DNA from: an uncultured Hyphomicrobiales bacterium
Lineage (GTDB): Bacteria; Pseudomonadota; Alphaproteobacteria; Rhizobiales; Ancalomicrobiaceae
Length of the DNA stretch: 64,000 nucleotides
Reading direction: 5' to 3'
NCBI GenBank assembly: GCA_903930435.1
Contig: CAIYYN010000061.1
Coordinates: 1 to 64,000 of the forward strand
Shown here: piece by piece, positions 18,019-25,526 of the stretch
How positions within the stretch are numbered: position 1 is the stretch's first letter
Layout: each line of letters starts with the position of its first letter
Made by a program: the position numbers and the translations under genes
Notes under the pieces: model-generated
Seen by the model: only the letters and a program-made list of their open reading frames with translations
The model's database searches: none
Told to the model about the DNA's origin: nothing

Positions 18019-18621
18019 CTACCCCTGCGATTTTGATCCCCGCCACTGGTTCGCCCGCTCATTCACGGCAGCCCGGGTGGCGGTCTCGGAAATCCGTTTT
18101 TCTCTGGTGGCCGGCGTTTTGGCGTTGCTGATCCATTCGAGTATGGCGCGCTTTACCGAACGGGGAAACGCGTCGAAATGCGCAGCGGCCTCGGCGTGAA
18201 GCGCGAGGGCGTCGATCAGGTCAGGCGGAAGCGTCAGCGCTTCGACGTCATCCAGTGCGGACCATGATCCATCCTTTTTTGCGCTCTCGATCTTGGCGAG
18301 GCCTGCTGGCGTCATCTTGCCCGAAGCGATGGCGTGTTCGGCGCGGGCCTTGTTGAGCCGCGACCAGCCAGCCCCGGCCTTGCGCGGCGCAAGCCACAGC
18401 ATGGACCGGTGCTCATCCAGCTTGTTGGGCTTGCTGTCTATCCAGCCAAAACATAGCGCCTCCTCGACAAGAGCATCATAATCCAGCCGTTCGCGGTTGC
18501 TCTCCTTCTTCCAGAGGACCAGCCAGACGCCCTCGGTCCGCGCATGATTGGCACTCAGCCAGTCACGCAGTTCGGCGATTGTCTGCGGATGAATGGAATT
18601 GTCTGGTGCGGGTGTTGTCAT
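18019..18621 (-). CDS. YdeI/OmpD-associated family protein
   Basis: A 200-residue soluble protein with the YdeI-type start (IHPQTIAELRDWLSANHARTEGVWLVLWKKES) and the conserved DALVEEALCFGWIDSKPNKLD and WLAPRKAGAGWSRLNK segments. The family is widespread; roles proposed include protection against peptides or stress, but no activity is settled. I start at the ATG at 18621, since the open frame upstream runs through the palindromic repeat and is not homologous. It is bracketed by the two repeat copies A and B, one on each side. Confidence 0.82.
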   Translation of the reverse strand: MTTPAPDNSIHPQTIAELRDWLSANHARTEGVWLVLWKKESNRERLDYDALVEEALCFGWIDSKPNKLDEHRSMLWLAPRKAGAGWSRLNKARAEHAIASGKMTPAGLAKIESAKKDGSWSALDDVEALTLPPDLIDALALHAEAAAHFDAFPRSVKRAILEWISNAKTPATREKRISETATRAAVNERANQWRGSKSQG

Positions 18622-18724
18622 GGGGAGAAGAGGATAGTGGGGTGGACGTGCGACGTCGAGTTGGGGGGGGGCTTTGGATCCGTAGAGTTGGCAGGACCAA
18701 TGGCCTCCCGCATGTCTCAACCGA

Positions 18725-18895
18725 CCCCTCATCCGGCCGTTGGCCACCTTCTCCCGCAAGGGGAGAAGGGTCATACGCGAACGCGTTATTTGTGTCGCGG
18801 CCGACCCCACAAGGGGAGAAGGACGCAACGCTAGCGCTCAGTTTGTGTCGCCTTCTCCCCTTGTGGGAGAAGGTGGGCGAAGCCCGGATGAGGGG
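18725..18895. repeat. Palindromic dispersed repeat, copy B
   Basis: A 171-base element with the same perfect 12-base terminal inverted repeats as copy A (18725-18736 and 18884-18895) and the same orientation. It contains several GGGGAGAAGG / CCTTCTCCCC stems, so it can fold into a branched hairpin. The flanks (18622-18724 and 18896-19189) have no gene; the right flank is strongly AT-rich and leads to the PD-(D/E)XK-like gene. Confidence 0.8.
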
Positions 18896-19189
18896 GCCGC
18901 GCTTGCGTAGGATTTCACAAGTGCGACGAGATCTTCGTGCGGGGGGCCTTTATATACGTTGGCGTAGTTTATAAAATTTAGAGTTGCTGAATTCAGTGCA
19001 CCTGTTAAATTATTTTGATGAGTTTCGGCTTTCAACTGTCTATAATAATACGCAAAAAGTTTTCTAGAATTCTTTTGGTCGCCGGGTAAAATTTTATGGG
19101 ATGGAGATTTTTCACGATAAGACCGGTTTATTTAAATATGTGTTTTTAAATTAGATCTGATCGGTTTATTGAGTATTTATCGGGGGGCA

Positions 19190-20185
19190 ATGATGGAAAA
19201 TGCGCGTAAATTTGCTTTTAATGTACAGGAGCGTGATATCGATCTCCTTTTGCTTGGTCAGTGCAATATCTCGGAAGTATTCGTTAGTTGGTTGGCGGAT
19301 AAAGTTGGAATTGTCGGAGCTAAATTTGACGAAGCCCATCACAGCGTCGTTACAGATCGGGGTGAGACAGACGTCTTGCTATATGTGAACGAACCTGAGG
19401 GACGCATTGCCATTATGATTGAAGATAAGATTGGCGCGGTTATGCAGCCAAGACAATGTGAACGATATCACGAGCGGGGCGAAGCGCTTGTCAATAGCGG
19501 CGCAATAGCTGGCTATAGAACGCTGCTCTGTGCGCCTAACGCCTACATCGTCGCTGTGCCGCCGAATGAAACTTGGCATGGCAGAATTTCGTTTGAGGAA
19601 ATAGCCGACTGGTTGACCAAACAAGATTCTCCAGTCAATTTCTGGCATGCTCGGATATTGAATGCTGCCAGTTTAAAGCTAGGACGGGCCAGATGGGCTG
19701 ATGAAAAATCGAATCTCGCCTTTAATGAACAGCTTGCGCTTTTAAAGTCAGATTATCGTCAATTCATTTTATTAAACTACCCGAACCTGCAAGCAAAGGT
19801 TCAAACTGGCCGGGATCGCGAATATTATATCGCCGGAAGCGGACTGCCGCCGGGAATTCGGTTTAAGCACAGTTTCTTCAAAGGCTTTGTAATGATGATT
19901 TTGGAGCGTCGCTGGGTGGAGGCAGGCGAAGTATGGCTTAAGTCGCGTGTACCAGAGGGTGGCAGCCTCTTGAAGCACGGCGGCGAATTACATCTCTTGC
20001 TCACAACAGAAATCTTTGATCCAGAACTACCATTTGAAGCGCAGCAGGAGACTGCCAAAGTGGCAATTGACCGGATCCTAACTTTGAAAGATTTGGCCAC
20101 GCAATTCGTTGAAACAACCGAGCCCCCGCTGCTGGAACCTTTGTCAAAAGAGACGAACGTCGATGTTGGGAACGTTGATGGATAA
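19190..20185 (+). CDS. PD-(D/E)XK nuclease-like protein
   Basis: A 331-residue protein I cannot place in a named family. Residues Glu29, Asp61 (in RGETDVLLYV) and Glu78-Asp79-Lys80 (in IMIEDKIGA), then QPRQCERY, match the Glu...Asp...Glu-x-Lys pattern of PD-(D/E)XK nucleases. Such stand-alone proteins are often found in defence or mobile regions. A run of G just before the ATG at 19190 is the ribosome site; a TTG seven codons earlier is less likely. AT-rich codon use and the neighbouring repeat and brnTA pair suggest acquisition. Nuclease activity is inferred from motifs only. Confidence 0.62.
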   Translation: MMENARKFAFNVQERDIDLLLLGQCNISEVFVSWLADKVGIVGAKFDEAHHSVVTDRGETDVLLYVNEPEGRIAIMIEDKIGAVMQPRQCERYHERGEALVNSGAIAGYRTLLCAPNAYIVAVPPNETWHGRISFEEIADWLTKQDSPVNFWHARILNAASLKLGRARWADEKSNLAFNEQLALLKSDYRQFILLNYPNLQAKVQTGRDREYYIAGSGLPPGIRFKHSFFKGFVMMILERRWVEAGEVWLKSRVPEGGSLLKHGGELHLLLTTEIFDPELPFEAQQETAKVAIDRILTLKDLATQFVETTEPPLLEPLSKETNVDVGNVDG

Positions 20186-20558
20186 GCGCCGTTGATCGGC
20201 TCGAAAATCATATCTCGTAGTCGGTCCGAGATACACTCCAATGTCGCGTGCGGCCAGTTGAACTGCCAGATAAAACTGAGTTGTCGAGGACGCTCAACGT
20301 GTTGATGGCATTCCAGTTAAAAGACGAAGTTCATCAAATGCCTTTTTGGGACACAGATCCATTCAACCCCCAGCCAAGGCCGTCAACACGCTTTTGCTCA
20401 TTGCGATTCCAGCGCTTTTCGAGTTCATCGTCCACGGTGCACCTCTGGGGTGTAGTCTATTTGCATGGTTTCTAATTGTCTATAACACTCGCCGCAACGG
20501 TGTGGATGCCTATCAACGCTGATTATCGGCGATACATTTATTGACATGAGCATTATTC
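20186..20558. other. Spacer with possible remnant of a small membrane protein gene
   Basis: No intact gene. On the plus strand a frame open from about 20277 to the TGA at 20520-20522 reads as a hydrophobic C-terminus (NTLLLIAIPALFEFIVHG, then FAWFLIVYNTRR) but has no start codon with a ribosome site. It could be the tail of a decayed membrane protein gene. The rest looks like the brnTA promoter region. Confidence 0.3.
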
Positions 20559-20846
20559 GTGATACATAAATCCGCGAAGATCACCTGCGATCCCTTGAAA
20601 CGCGAGCGGACACTTCAGGAGCGCGGTCTCGATTTTCTGGATGCCGCGCAGGTGTTTGAGGGCATGACTCTGACGCTTGAGGACGATCGTTTCGACTATG
20701 GCGAGACACGGTTCCAGACTTATGGCGTTCTGGATGATCGGGTCGTGATGATCGTCTGGACGCCGCGAGGTGAAAGCCGGCATGTTATTTCAATGAGACA
20801 TTGTCATGAACGAGAAGCACGCAAAGTCTGGCAGCACCTGGGTTGA
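20559..20846 (+). CDS. brnT: BrnT-type ribonuclease toxin
   Basis: A 95-residue protein of the BrnT family, a RelE-fold ribonuclease toxin. DPLKRERTLQERGLDFLDAAQVFEG, then the DDRFDYGETRF and SRHVISMR segments are the usual BrnT blocks. The toxin gene comes first and overlaps brnA by 41 bases, the normal brnTA order. BrnT cleaves RNA and BrnA neutralises it and represses the operon. The pair sits just upstream of the corrinoid carrier gene, and may share or disturb its transcription. Confidence 0.88.
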   Translation: MIHKSAKITCDPLKRERTLQERGLDFLDAAQVFEGMTLTLEDDRFDYGETRFQTYGVLDDRVVMIVWTPRGESRHVISMRHCHEREARKVWQHLG

Positions 20847-21093
20847 TACGGATGATGCACCTCAATGGTCGGATGCGATGTTTGCTCGTGCGGAACTGGC
20901 GGATGGTGGCAAAATCCTGCGTCCGGCTGCGGGCACAGTCCGGGGACGCGGGCGGCCACGGGTTGATCAGCCAAAGCGGCAGGTATCCGTCCGTCTCGAT
21001 CAGGACGTTTTGACTGGTCTGAAAAGCACGGGTCCCGGCTGGCAGGGCCGCATGAATGAGGCCCTGCGCGAATGGCTGGCTGCTCACCGCTGA
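20806..21093 (+). CDS. brnA: BrnA-type antitoxin
   Basis: A 95-residue antitoxin. The C-terminal ribbon-helix-helix (KRQVSVRLDQDVLTGLKSTGPGWQGRMNEALREWL) is diagnostic, while the N-terminal half (DDAPQWSDAMFARAEL) is the toxin-binding arm. It overlaps the end of brnT in another frame, so it is probably translated by reinitiation. The dimeric RHH would bind the brnTA promoter in the 20186-20558 gap. Family assignment is secure. Confidence 0.88.
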   Translation: MNEKHAKSGSTWVDTDDAPQWSDAMFARAELADGGKILRPAAGTVRGRGRPRVDQPKRQVSVRLDQDVLTGLKSTGPGWQGRMNEALREWLAAHR

Positions 21094-21199
21094 AGCCAGA
21101 CTTACCAGCCATTCAATCTCCTCTGATGTCGCGCGGTTGACATTCGTCGTCTGCGCAGCGACAGAAGGGGTGTGCGCGGTGTGCGTAATTGGTATGAGA

Positions 21200-21269
21200 C
21201 GGGAATCGGGCAACGCCCGGCTCCCGGCGCTGGACTGACAGACCGGTGTTTCCGGTTGGCGTGCCAGCG
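21200..21269 (+). promoter_or_regulatory. Structured 5' leader candidate upstream of the corrinoid carrier gene
   Basis: Two stable RNA folds lie 47-116 bases before the start codon. The first is a perfect stacked hairpin (CGGGA 21200-21204 with TCCCG 21222-21226; CGGGC 21207-21211 with GCCCG 21215-21219; loop AAC). The second is CGCTGG 21228-21233 with CCAGCG 21264-21269 enclosing ACCGG 21242-21246 / CCGGT 21252-21256. No T-run follows, so not a simple terminator. A TTGACA at 21137 could be the -35 of this transcript. It does not match the cobalamin, SAM-II or SAH consensus I know. A metabolite-sensing or attenuating role is inference. Confidence 0.45.
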
Positions 21270-21315
21270 ACATGGTCGTTGATCCCTAGTGACACTCTTG
21301 AGGAAATGAAGCCCG

Positions 21316-22011
21316 ATGGCCGATGATGAACTCGACCTCAACTCCCTCGATGACAATGAACTCACCGAACAGATGTGGGACGATCTCTATGATGGCCTCG
21401 CAGATGCCATCGAAGAGGGCGTCACCATTTTCCTCAAGCGTGGCTGGACACCCTATGACATCCTGACCAAGGCGCTTGTCGAGGGCATGCGCATCGTCGG
21501 CGTCGATTTCCGCGACGGCATCCTGTTCGTGCCGGAAGTGCTGCTGTCAGCGAACGCCATGAAGGCGGGCATGTCAATTCTTAGGCCGCTGCTGGTGGAA
21601 ACCGGCGCGCCGAAGGTTGGCAAGATGGTGATCGGCACGGTCAAAGGCGATATCCACGATATCGGCAAGAACCTGGTCTGCATGATGATGGAAGGCGCGG
21701 GCTTCGAGGTGATCGACCTCGGCATCAACAATCCCGTCGACAACTATATCAACGCAGCCATCGAGCATCAGGCCGAGATCATCGGCATGTCGGCGCTGCT
21801 GACGACAACAATGCCCTACATGAAGGTCGTCATCGACGCCCTCAAGGAAAAGGGCCTACGTAACGACTATATCGTGCTCGTGGGTGGCGCGCCGCTCAAC
21901 GAAGCCTTCGCCGACGCGATCGGTGCCGACGCCTATTGTCGCGACGCTGCTGTTGCCGTGGAGACGGCGAAGTCACTGGTGTCGCGCCGTCAGGGTCTGG
22001 CGCAGGTCTGA
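21316..22011 (+). CDS. Corrinoid (B12)-binding methyl carrier protein, MtbC/MetH-module type
   Basis: A 231-residue cobalamin-binding protein with a helical cap (about residues 15-95) and a Rossmann B12 domain (about 100-225). The DxHxxG motif is Asp112-Ile-His114-Asp-Ile-Gly117; His114 is the lower cobalt ligand. The MSALLTT and VGGAP segments also line the B12 tail pocket. It would carry methyl between MttB-like donors, homocysteine methyltransferase and the pterin enzyme. The first 35 residues contain 14 Asp/Glu and no Lys/Arg, unusual for the family. GAGGA precedes the ATG. A strong terminator follows directly, so it is probably a single-gene transcript. Confidence 0.92.
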   Translation: MADDELDLNSLDDNELTEQMWDDLYDGLADAIEEGVTIFLKRGWTPYDILTKALVEGMRIVGVDFRDGILFVPEVLLSANAMKAGMSILRPLLVETGAPKVGKMVIGTVKGDIHDIGKNLVCMMMEGAGFEVIDLGINNPVDNYINAAIEHQAEIIGMSALLTTTMPYMKVVIDALKEKGLRNDYIVLVGGAPLNEAFADAIGADAYCRDAAVAVETAKSLVSRRQGLAQV

Positions 22012-22037
22012 CCAACCGTATCGATCCAGACGGAATG

Positions 22038-22062
22038 AAAGGTGGCGCATTGCGCCACCTTT
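22038..22062. terminator. Bidirectional intrinsic terminator
   Basis: A perfect 11-base stem (AAAGGTGGCGC / GCGCCACCTTT) with an ATT loop, followed by T-rich sequence and preceded by A-rich sequence. It lies between the stops of the convergent carrier gene and the pore-forming-toxin-like gene and can serve both. Confidence 0.85.
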
Positions 22063-22080
22063 TGTGTTTCAGCGAGAAGA

Positions 22081-23280
22081 TCAGAACGCGATGTATTGGG
22101 CGATTGGCACCTTCGGGCTATTCGCCATGGCCGCCCGCACCTGATTTTCGTCCATGCCGACGGTCAGGCCGGACGTTGGTGCAACCGATGCATCGGCTTT
22201 CAACTGGGCCATGATCGCTTCGAATGAGCCCCAGGACGTCTGGATCTGCATGAGTTCGGTCTGCACGGCCTGCCAGTCGCTCGACGAGGCATTCTCCATG
22301 TTGATCAGTTCCTGGTTGGTCTGGTCGATATAGGTCTTGGCATCGATCCAGGGGGCAACCACATTGCTGAGATCGGATTTCAGGGAATCCATTTGATCGG
22401 AGAAGCCCTTCAGGGTGCCCGACATGCTATTGAGCGCTACGATATCCTGATTGGTGCTGTCGATCTGGTTCAACAGAAGGTCAATGGCGGCCTTGTCGGC
22501 GACGATCTTCTGGGCAGCGAGCGTGATGATATAGACACCGCCTGCACCAATCAGCGCGGCGGGAACCAGCAACGCCAGGCTCATGCCGCCCGTCACCGGA
22601 GCAAGGAAAATGCCCAGAATGCCCATGCCGATCCCGGCGATGGTCGCAATGCTGCCTCCGGCTATGGTCCAGGCTTGAGTGGTAATATCCTTTCGCAAGG
22701 CCTCGATCTTGGCATTCGCCTCGATGATCGTCTGCTTGGCGTTGCCAGCTGTCTTCAGCGCATCGACGGAAATCTGCTGCATCAACGTCGCATATTTGTC
22801 GAATTCGGTCGCCTCGCTTTGCAGGCTGATCACGATCGTGTTGATCCGGCTCGAGTATTGCGTGAAGCTCGTGGACAACCCGCTGAGATTATTGAGCAGC
22901 GTGCTTTTCAGAAAGTTGTTGGTGGGGTCGTTGATCAATTGACCGGCCAGGGAGACTGAACTGGCGAGACCCGGCGACACGACCTGCTGGCCGGAGTTGA
23001 TCAGATAGGTTGGCAACGCCACGAGATTGGACAGAGTGCTGTCCGCCCAGCCCTGCAGTTGACCGGTGGCCTGAGACCATGCGGCCTGGGTCTGGGCATA
23101 GGCCTTGGCCCCACCCGGCCAGTTGTTCGCATAGTTCAGGCCGGGGAGTTTGTAGCCGCTCATTTGTCCGGCAAAATTCATGATCGTCCACAGACTGAGC
23201 TTGTATTTGTCGATCGCAGGCGACGCATTGTGCAGCGATTGCAGAAGGCGGGTGTGGGACTGGATACGCAATGACGACAT
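22081..23280 (-). CDS. Putative ClyA/HBL-like alpha pore-forming toxin
   Basis: A 399-residue, cysteine-free, almost fully helical protein. A long hydrophobic segment at residues 204-256, broken by the loop LAPVTGGMS, is flanked on both sides by long amphipathic helices. This is the architecture and length of the ClyA/HBL/Nhe alpha pore-forming toxins, in which the central hydrophobic hairpin inserts in the target membrane. No N-terminal signal is seen; ClyA-type toxins also lack one. GGGAGA upstream supports the ATG at 23280 over an in-frame ATG at 23343. It is a single gene ended by the shared terminator. The call rests on architecture, not on a conserved motif. Confidence 0.6.
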   Translation of the reverse strand: MSSLRIQSHTRLLQSLHNASPAIDKYKLSLWTIMNFAGQMSGYKLPGLNYANNWPGGAKAYAQTQAAWSQATGQLQGWADSTLSNLVALPTYLINSGQQVVSPGLASSVSLAGQLINDPTNNFLKSTLLNNLSGLSTSFTQYSSRINTIVISLQSEATEFDKYATLMQQISVDALKTAGNAKQTIIEANAKIEALRKDITTQAWTIAGGSIATIAGIGMGILGIFLAPVTGGMSLALLVPAALIGAGGVYIITLAAQKIVADKAAIDLLLNQIDSTNQDIVALNSMSGTLKGFSDQMDSLKSDLSNVVAPWIDAKTYIDQTNQELINMENASSSDWQAVQTELMQIQTSWGSFEAIMAQLKADASVAPTSGLTVGMDENQVRAAMANSPKVPIAQYIAF

Positions 23281-23728
23281 GGGGTCATCTCCCTCGCATA
23301 AAATGATTTTCTGATTTGGGATTGGGCACGGAGCGTGAGCCAATACGGTTTGATTGCAACGGACTGACTGAAGCAGCCGCGCACTGAAAATACACCATAA
23401 TATTGCCGATAACAGAATTATATCTTATAATTGCTCAAAAATACCCATTGCAAGGTGTATTGCAATATGTAAAATTGTAGATTCTTATTTTTGCTTCTAT
23501 AAATATCATATTATAAATAACTCTTAGGTGTTTAAAATGAAAAATACCCCCTTTGATATACAGAGCTGCACGATTGTCATTCTCCTCGAGTGCTGGAATA
23601 AAGATCTCCCACGGACTGCTGTGTGCAGCGGCGACGTGAGATAATCGCCCGTCAAATGCCGCAATGGTATGCTTGAATGATGTGGGCCGGCCTGATGACG
23701 TGTCTTGGGCAGTAGTACGGATTCGAGA
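23281..23728. other. AT-rich divergent intergenic region
   Basis: Holds the promoters of the toxin-like gene (leftward) and of the DUF1638 / methyltransferase cluster (rightward). The middle is very AT-rich. A short CTGC-TGTGT-GCAG hairpin lies near 23622, but I recognise no riboswitch and no gene. Open frames here lack ribosome sites. Confidence 0.4.
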
Positions 23729-24448
23729 ATGACTGAGCGAAATGCGCCGGTGAGGCGCGGCGGACGAGCAGCGCGCCTTGAACGGCGTCCGGAGGTGCGT
23801 CGCGAACTGGCTGCCGACGGCAATGTCAATACCTGGGCACTCACACCCGGCGACCCTGCCGCGCGCACGCTGGTAATCGCATGCGGGGCGCTCATCGCCG
23901 AACTGCGTCAGGTGATTGAACTCAATCGCTTCGAGCATATCGAACTGACAGGAATTCCGGCCGATTTTCATGTGACGCCCGACAAGATCACCGGCGCTGT
24001 GGAGGCCAAGATCCGCTGGGCACGAGACCGCTACGCGTCGATTCTCGTCGGTTTCGGGGACTGTGGCACGCGCGGTGCGCTTGATGCCATGCTGGAACGG
24101 GAGGGCATTTCCCGCATTGAAGGCGCGCACTGCTATGCGTTTTATACCGGGCTTGAGGCGTTTGACGCCATGCAGGAAGAGGAAATCGGCACCTTCTATC
24201 TGACGGATTTTCTCGCCCGCCATTTCGAGGCGTTTTCAGTCAAAGGTCTCGGGCTCGACCGGCACCCGGAGCTGAAGGACACCTATTTTGGTCACTATCG
24301 CCGCGTCGTCTATCTGGCCCAGATCCTAACGCCCGAGCGCGAAAAGCGGGCGCAGGACGTCGCCGCCTGGTTTGGGTTGCCCCTGATCATCCGGGATACG
24401 GGACTGATGGGGCTGGAGCGGTTTTTGGCGGGACCTGCAAAGACCTGA
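23729..24448 (+). CDS. DUF1638-family protein of the corrinoid methyltransferase cluster
   Basis: A 239-residue soluble protein matching DUF1638 (TLVIACGALIAELRQVIELN, LVGFGDCGTRGALDAMLEREG, IEGAHCYAFYTG). Conserved Cys and His residues in IACGA, FGDCGTRG and GAHCYAF could bind metal or corrinoid. The family is known to occur with split methionine synthases and methylamine corrinoid systems, but its chemistry is not established. The N-terminus is Arg-rich (RRGGRAARLERRPEVRR), like the tails of the methyltransferases here. It leads the cluster with the pterin methyltransferase 103 bases downstream. A TTG at 23705 is an alternative start. Confidence 0.78.
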   Translation: MTERNAPVRRGGRAARLERRPEVRRELAADGNVNTWALTPGDPAARTLVIACGALIAELRQVIELNRFEHIELTGIPADFHVTPDKITGAVEAKIRWARDRYASILVGFGDCGTRGALDAMLEREGISRIEGAHCYAFYTGLEAFDAMQEEEIGTFYLTDFLARHFEAFSVKGLGLDRHPELKDTYFGHYRRVVYLAQILTPEREKRAQDVAAWFGLPLIIRDTGLMGLERFLAGPAKT

Positions 24449-24551
24449 CGTCTTCGACACTGAACATCTGTCGCTTGCGGACAAGCGAACAACAGGTGAC
24501 AGATCTAGCGTTCCGGTATAGATCGCACTGGCGCAAAAATTAGAGGCAGAA

Positions 24552-25460
24552 ATGACCGACACACTGGTATCGTCGCACAAGAAGGAAGTCATCATCGGCT
24601 TCGAGCGTCGCTTCGTCATGATTGGGGAACGGATCAATCCGACCGGACGCAAGCTGCTGGCCGAAGAAATGGCGCGCGGAGATTATTCGCGGGTGATATC
24701 GGACGCGATTGCGCAGGTTGAGGCTGGCGCGCAGATGCTCGATGTCAATGCGGGCATCCCGCTGGCCGATGAACCGAAGATTCTCGCCGAGTGCATCAAG
24801 CTGGTGCAGGATACAGTGGATGTGCCGCTGTCGATTGACTCGTCCATTGTGGCCGCGCTTGAGGCCGGACTGGCGGTTTATCGCGGCAAGCCATTGGTCA
24901 ATTCGGTGACCGGCGAAGACGAGCGGCTTGAGCAGGTCTTGCCCCTGGTCAAGAAATACAACGCTGCCGTGATCGCCATTTCCAACGACGAGACGGGCAT
25001 TTCGGAAGATCCGGACGTCCGCTATGCGGTGGCCAAGAAGATTGTCGAGCGCGCCGCTGACTATGGCATCCCGCGGTCGGACATCGTGGTTGATCCGCTG
25101 GTCATGCCAGTCGGTGCGATCAATACGGCAGGCGTGCGGCTCATGCACCTGCTGCGCCGCCTACATGACGAGCTGAAGGTCAACACCAGCTGCGGCGCTT
25201 CGAACTTCTCGTTCGGTCTGCCAAACCGGCGCGGGCTGAACTCCGCGTTCCTGCCGATGATGATCGGAGCCGGCATGACGTCGGCGATCATGAACCCGTT
25301 ACATGCTGAAGATATCCAGGCTGTGCTCGGTGCCGATGTCGTTATGGGGCATGATCCGAATTGCGCAGGCTGGATCCGCAGGTATCGTGAACCGGCGCCT
25401 GAAGGGTCGGCGGGTGGCGAAGGACGGCGCGGTGGTCGTGAGGGCAGACGGCGCGGTTGA
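24552..25460 (+). CDS. Pterin-binding methyltetrahydrofolate:corrinoid methyltransferase (MtgA/MetH-module)
   Basis: A 302-residue stand-alone pterin-binding TIM-barrel. FVMIGERINPTGRKLL, the MLDVNAGIPLADE segment with the Asn that binds the pterin, SIDSS, VNSVTGE and NTSCGASNFSFGLPNR are all typical. It moves a methyl between tetrahydrofolate and the corrinoid carrier, either supplying methionine synthesis or removing methyl from amine demethylation as in MtgA. The last 18 residues are a Gly/Arg-rich tail (GGEGRRGGREGRRRG), absent from most homologues. It is followed after 66 bases by an acyltransferase gene and then by the reactivase. Confidence 0.9.
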   Translation: MTDTLVSSHKKEVIIGFERRFVMIGERINPTGRKLLAEEMARGDYSRVISDAIAQVEAGAQMLDVNAGIPLADEPKILAECIKLVQDTVDVPLSIDSSIVAALEAGLAVYRGKPLVNSVTGEDERLEQVLPLVKKYNAAVIAISNDETGISEDPDVRYAVAKKIVERAADYGIPRSDIVVDPLVMPVGAINTAGVRLMHLLRRLHDELKVNTSCGASNFSFGLPNRRGLNSAFLPMMIGAGMTSAIMNPLHAEDIQAVLGADVVMGHDPNCAGWIRRYREPAPEGSAGGEGRRGGREGRRRG

Positions 25461-25526
25461 GGCCTGGTCGCGCTTCAGTCGTGCCGCGAGCTGGTCCAGA
25501 TCGGCGGTCCGGGGGGGATAACGCAC

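Noticed and set aside
18725..18895. CRISPR array
   Set aside because: Only two long palindromic copies 0.9 kb apart, with no short regular repeats or spacers and no cas genes.
21191..21269. Cobalamin riboswitch
   Set aside because: The GGGAA start and nearby stems look similar at first, but the conserved B12-box and the GCCACTG/CCCCGCAACTG-type core are missing. Kept only as an unclassified structured leader.
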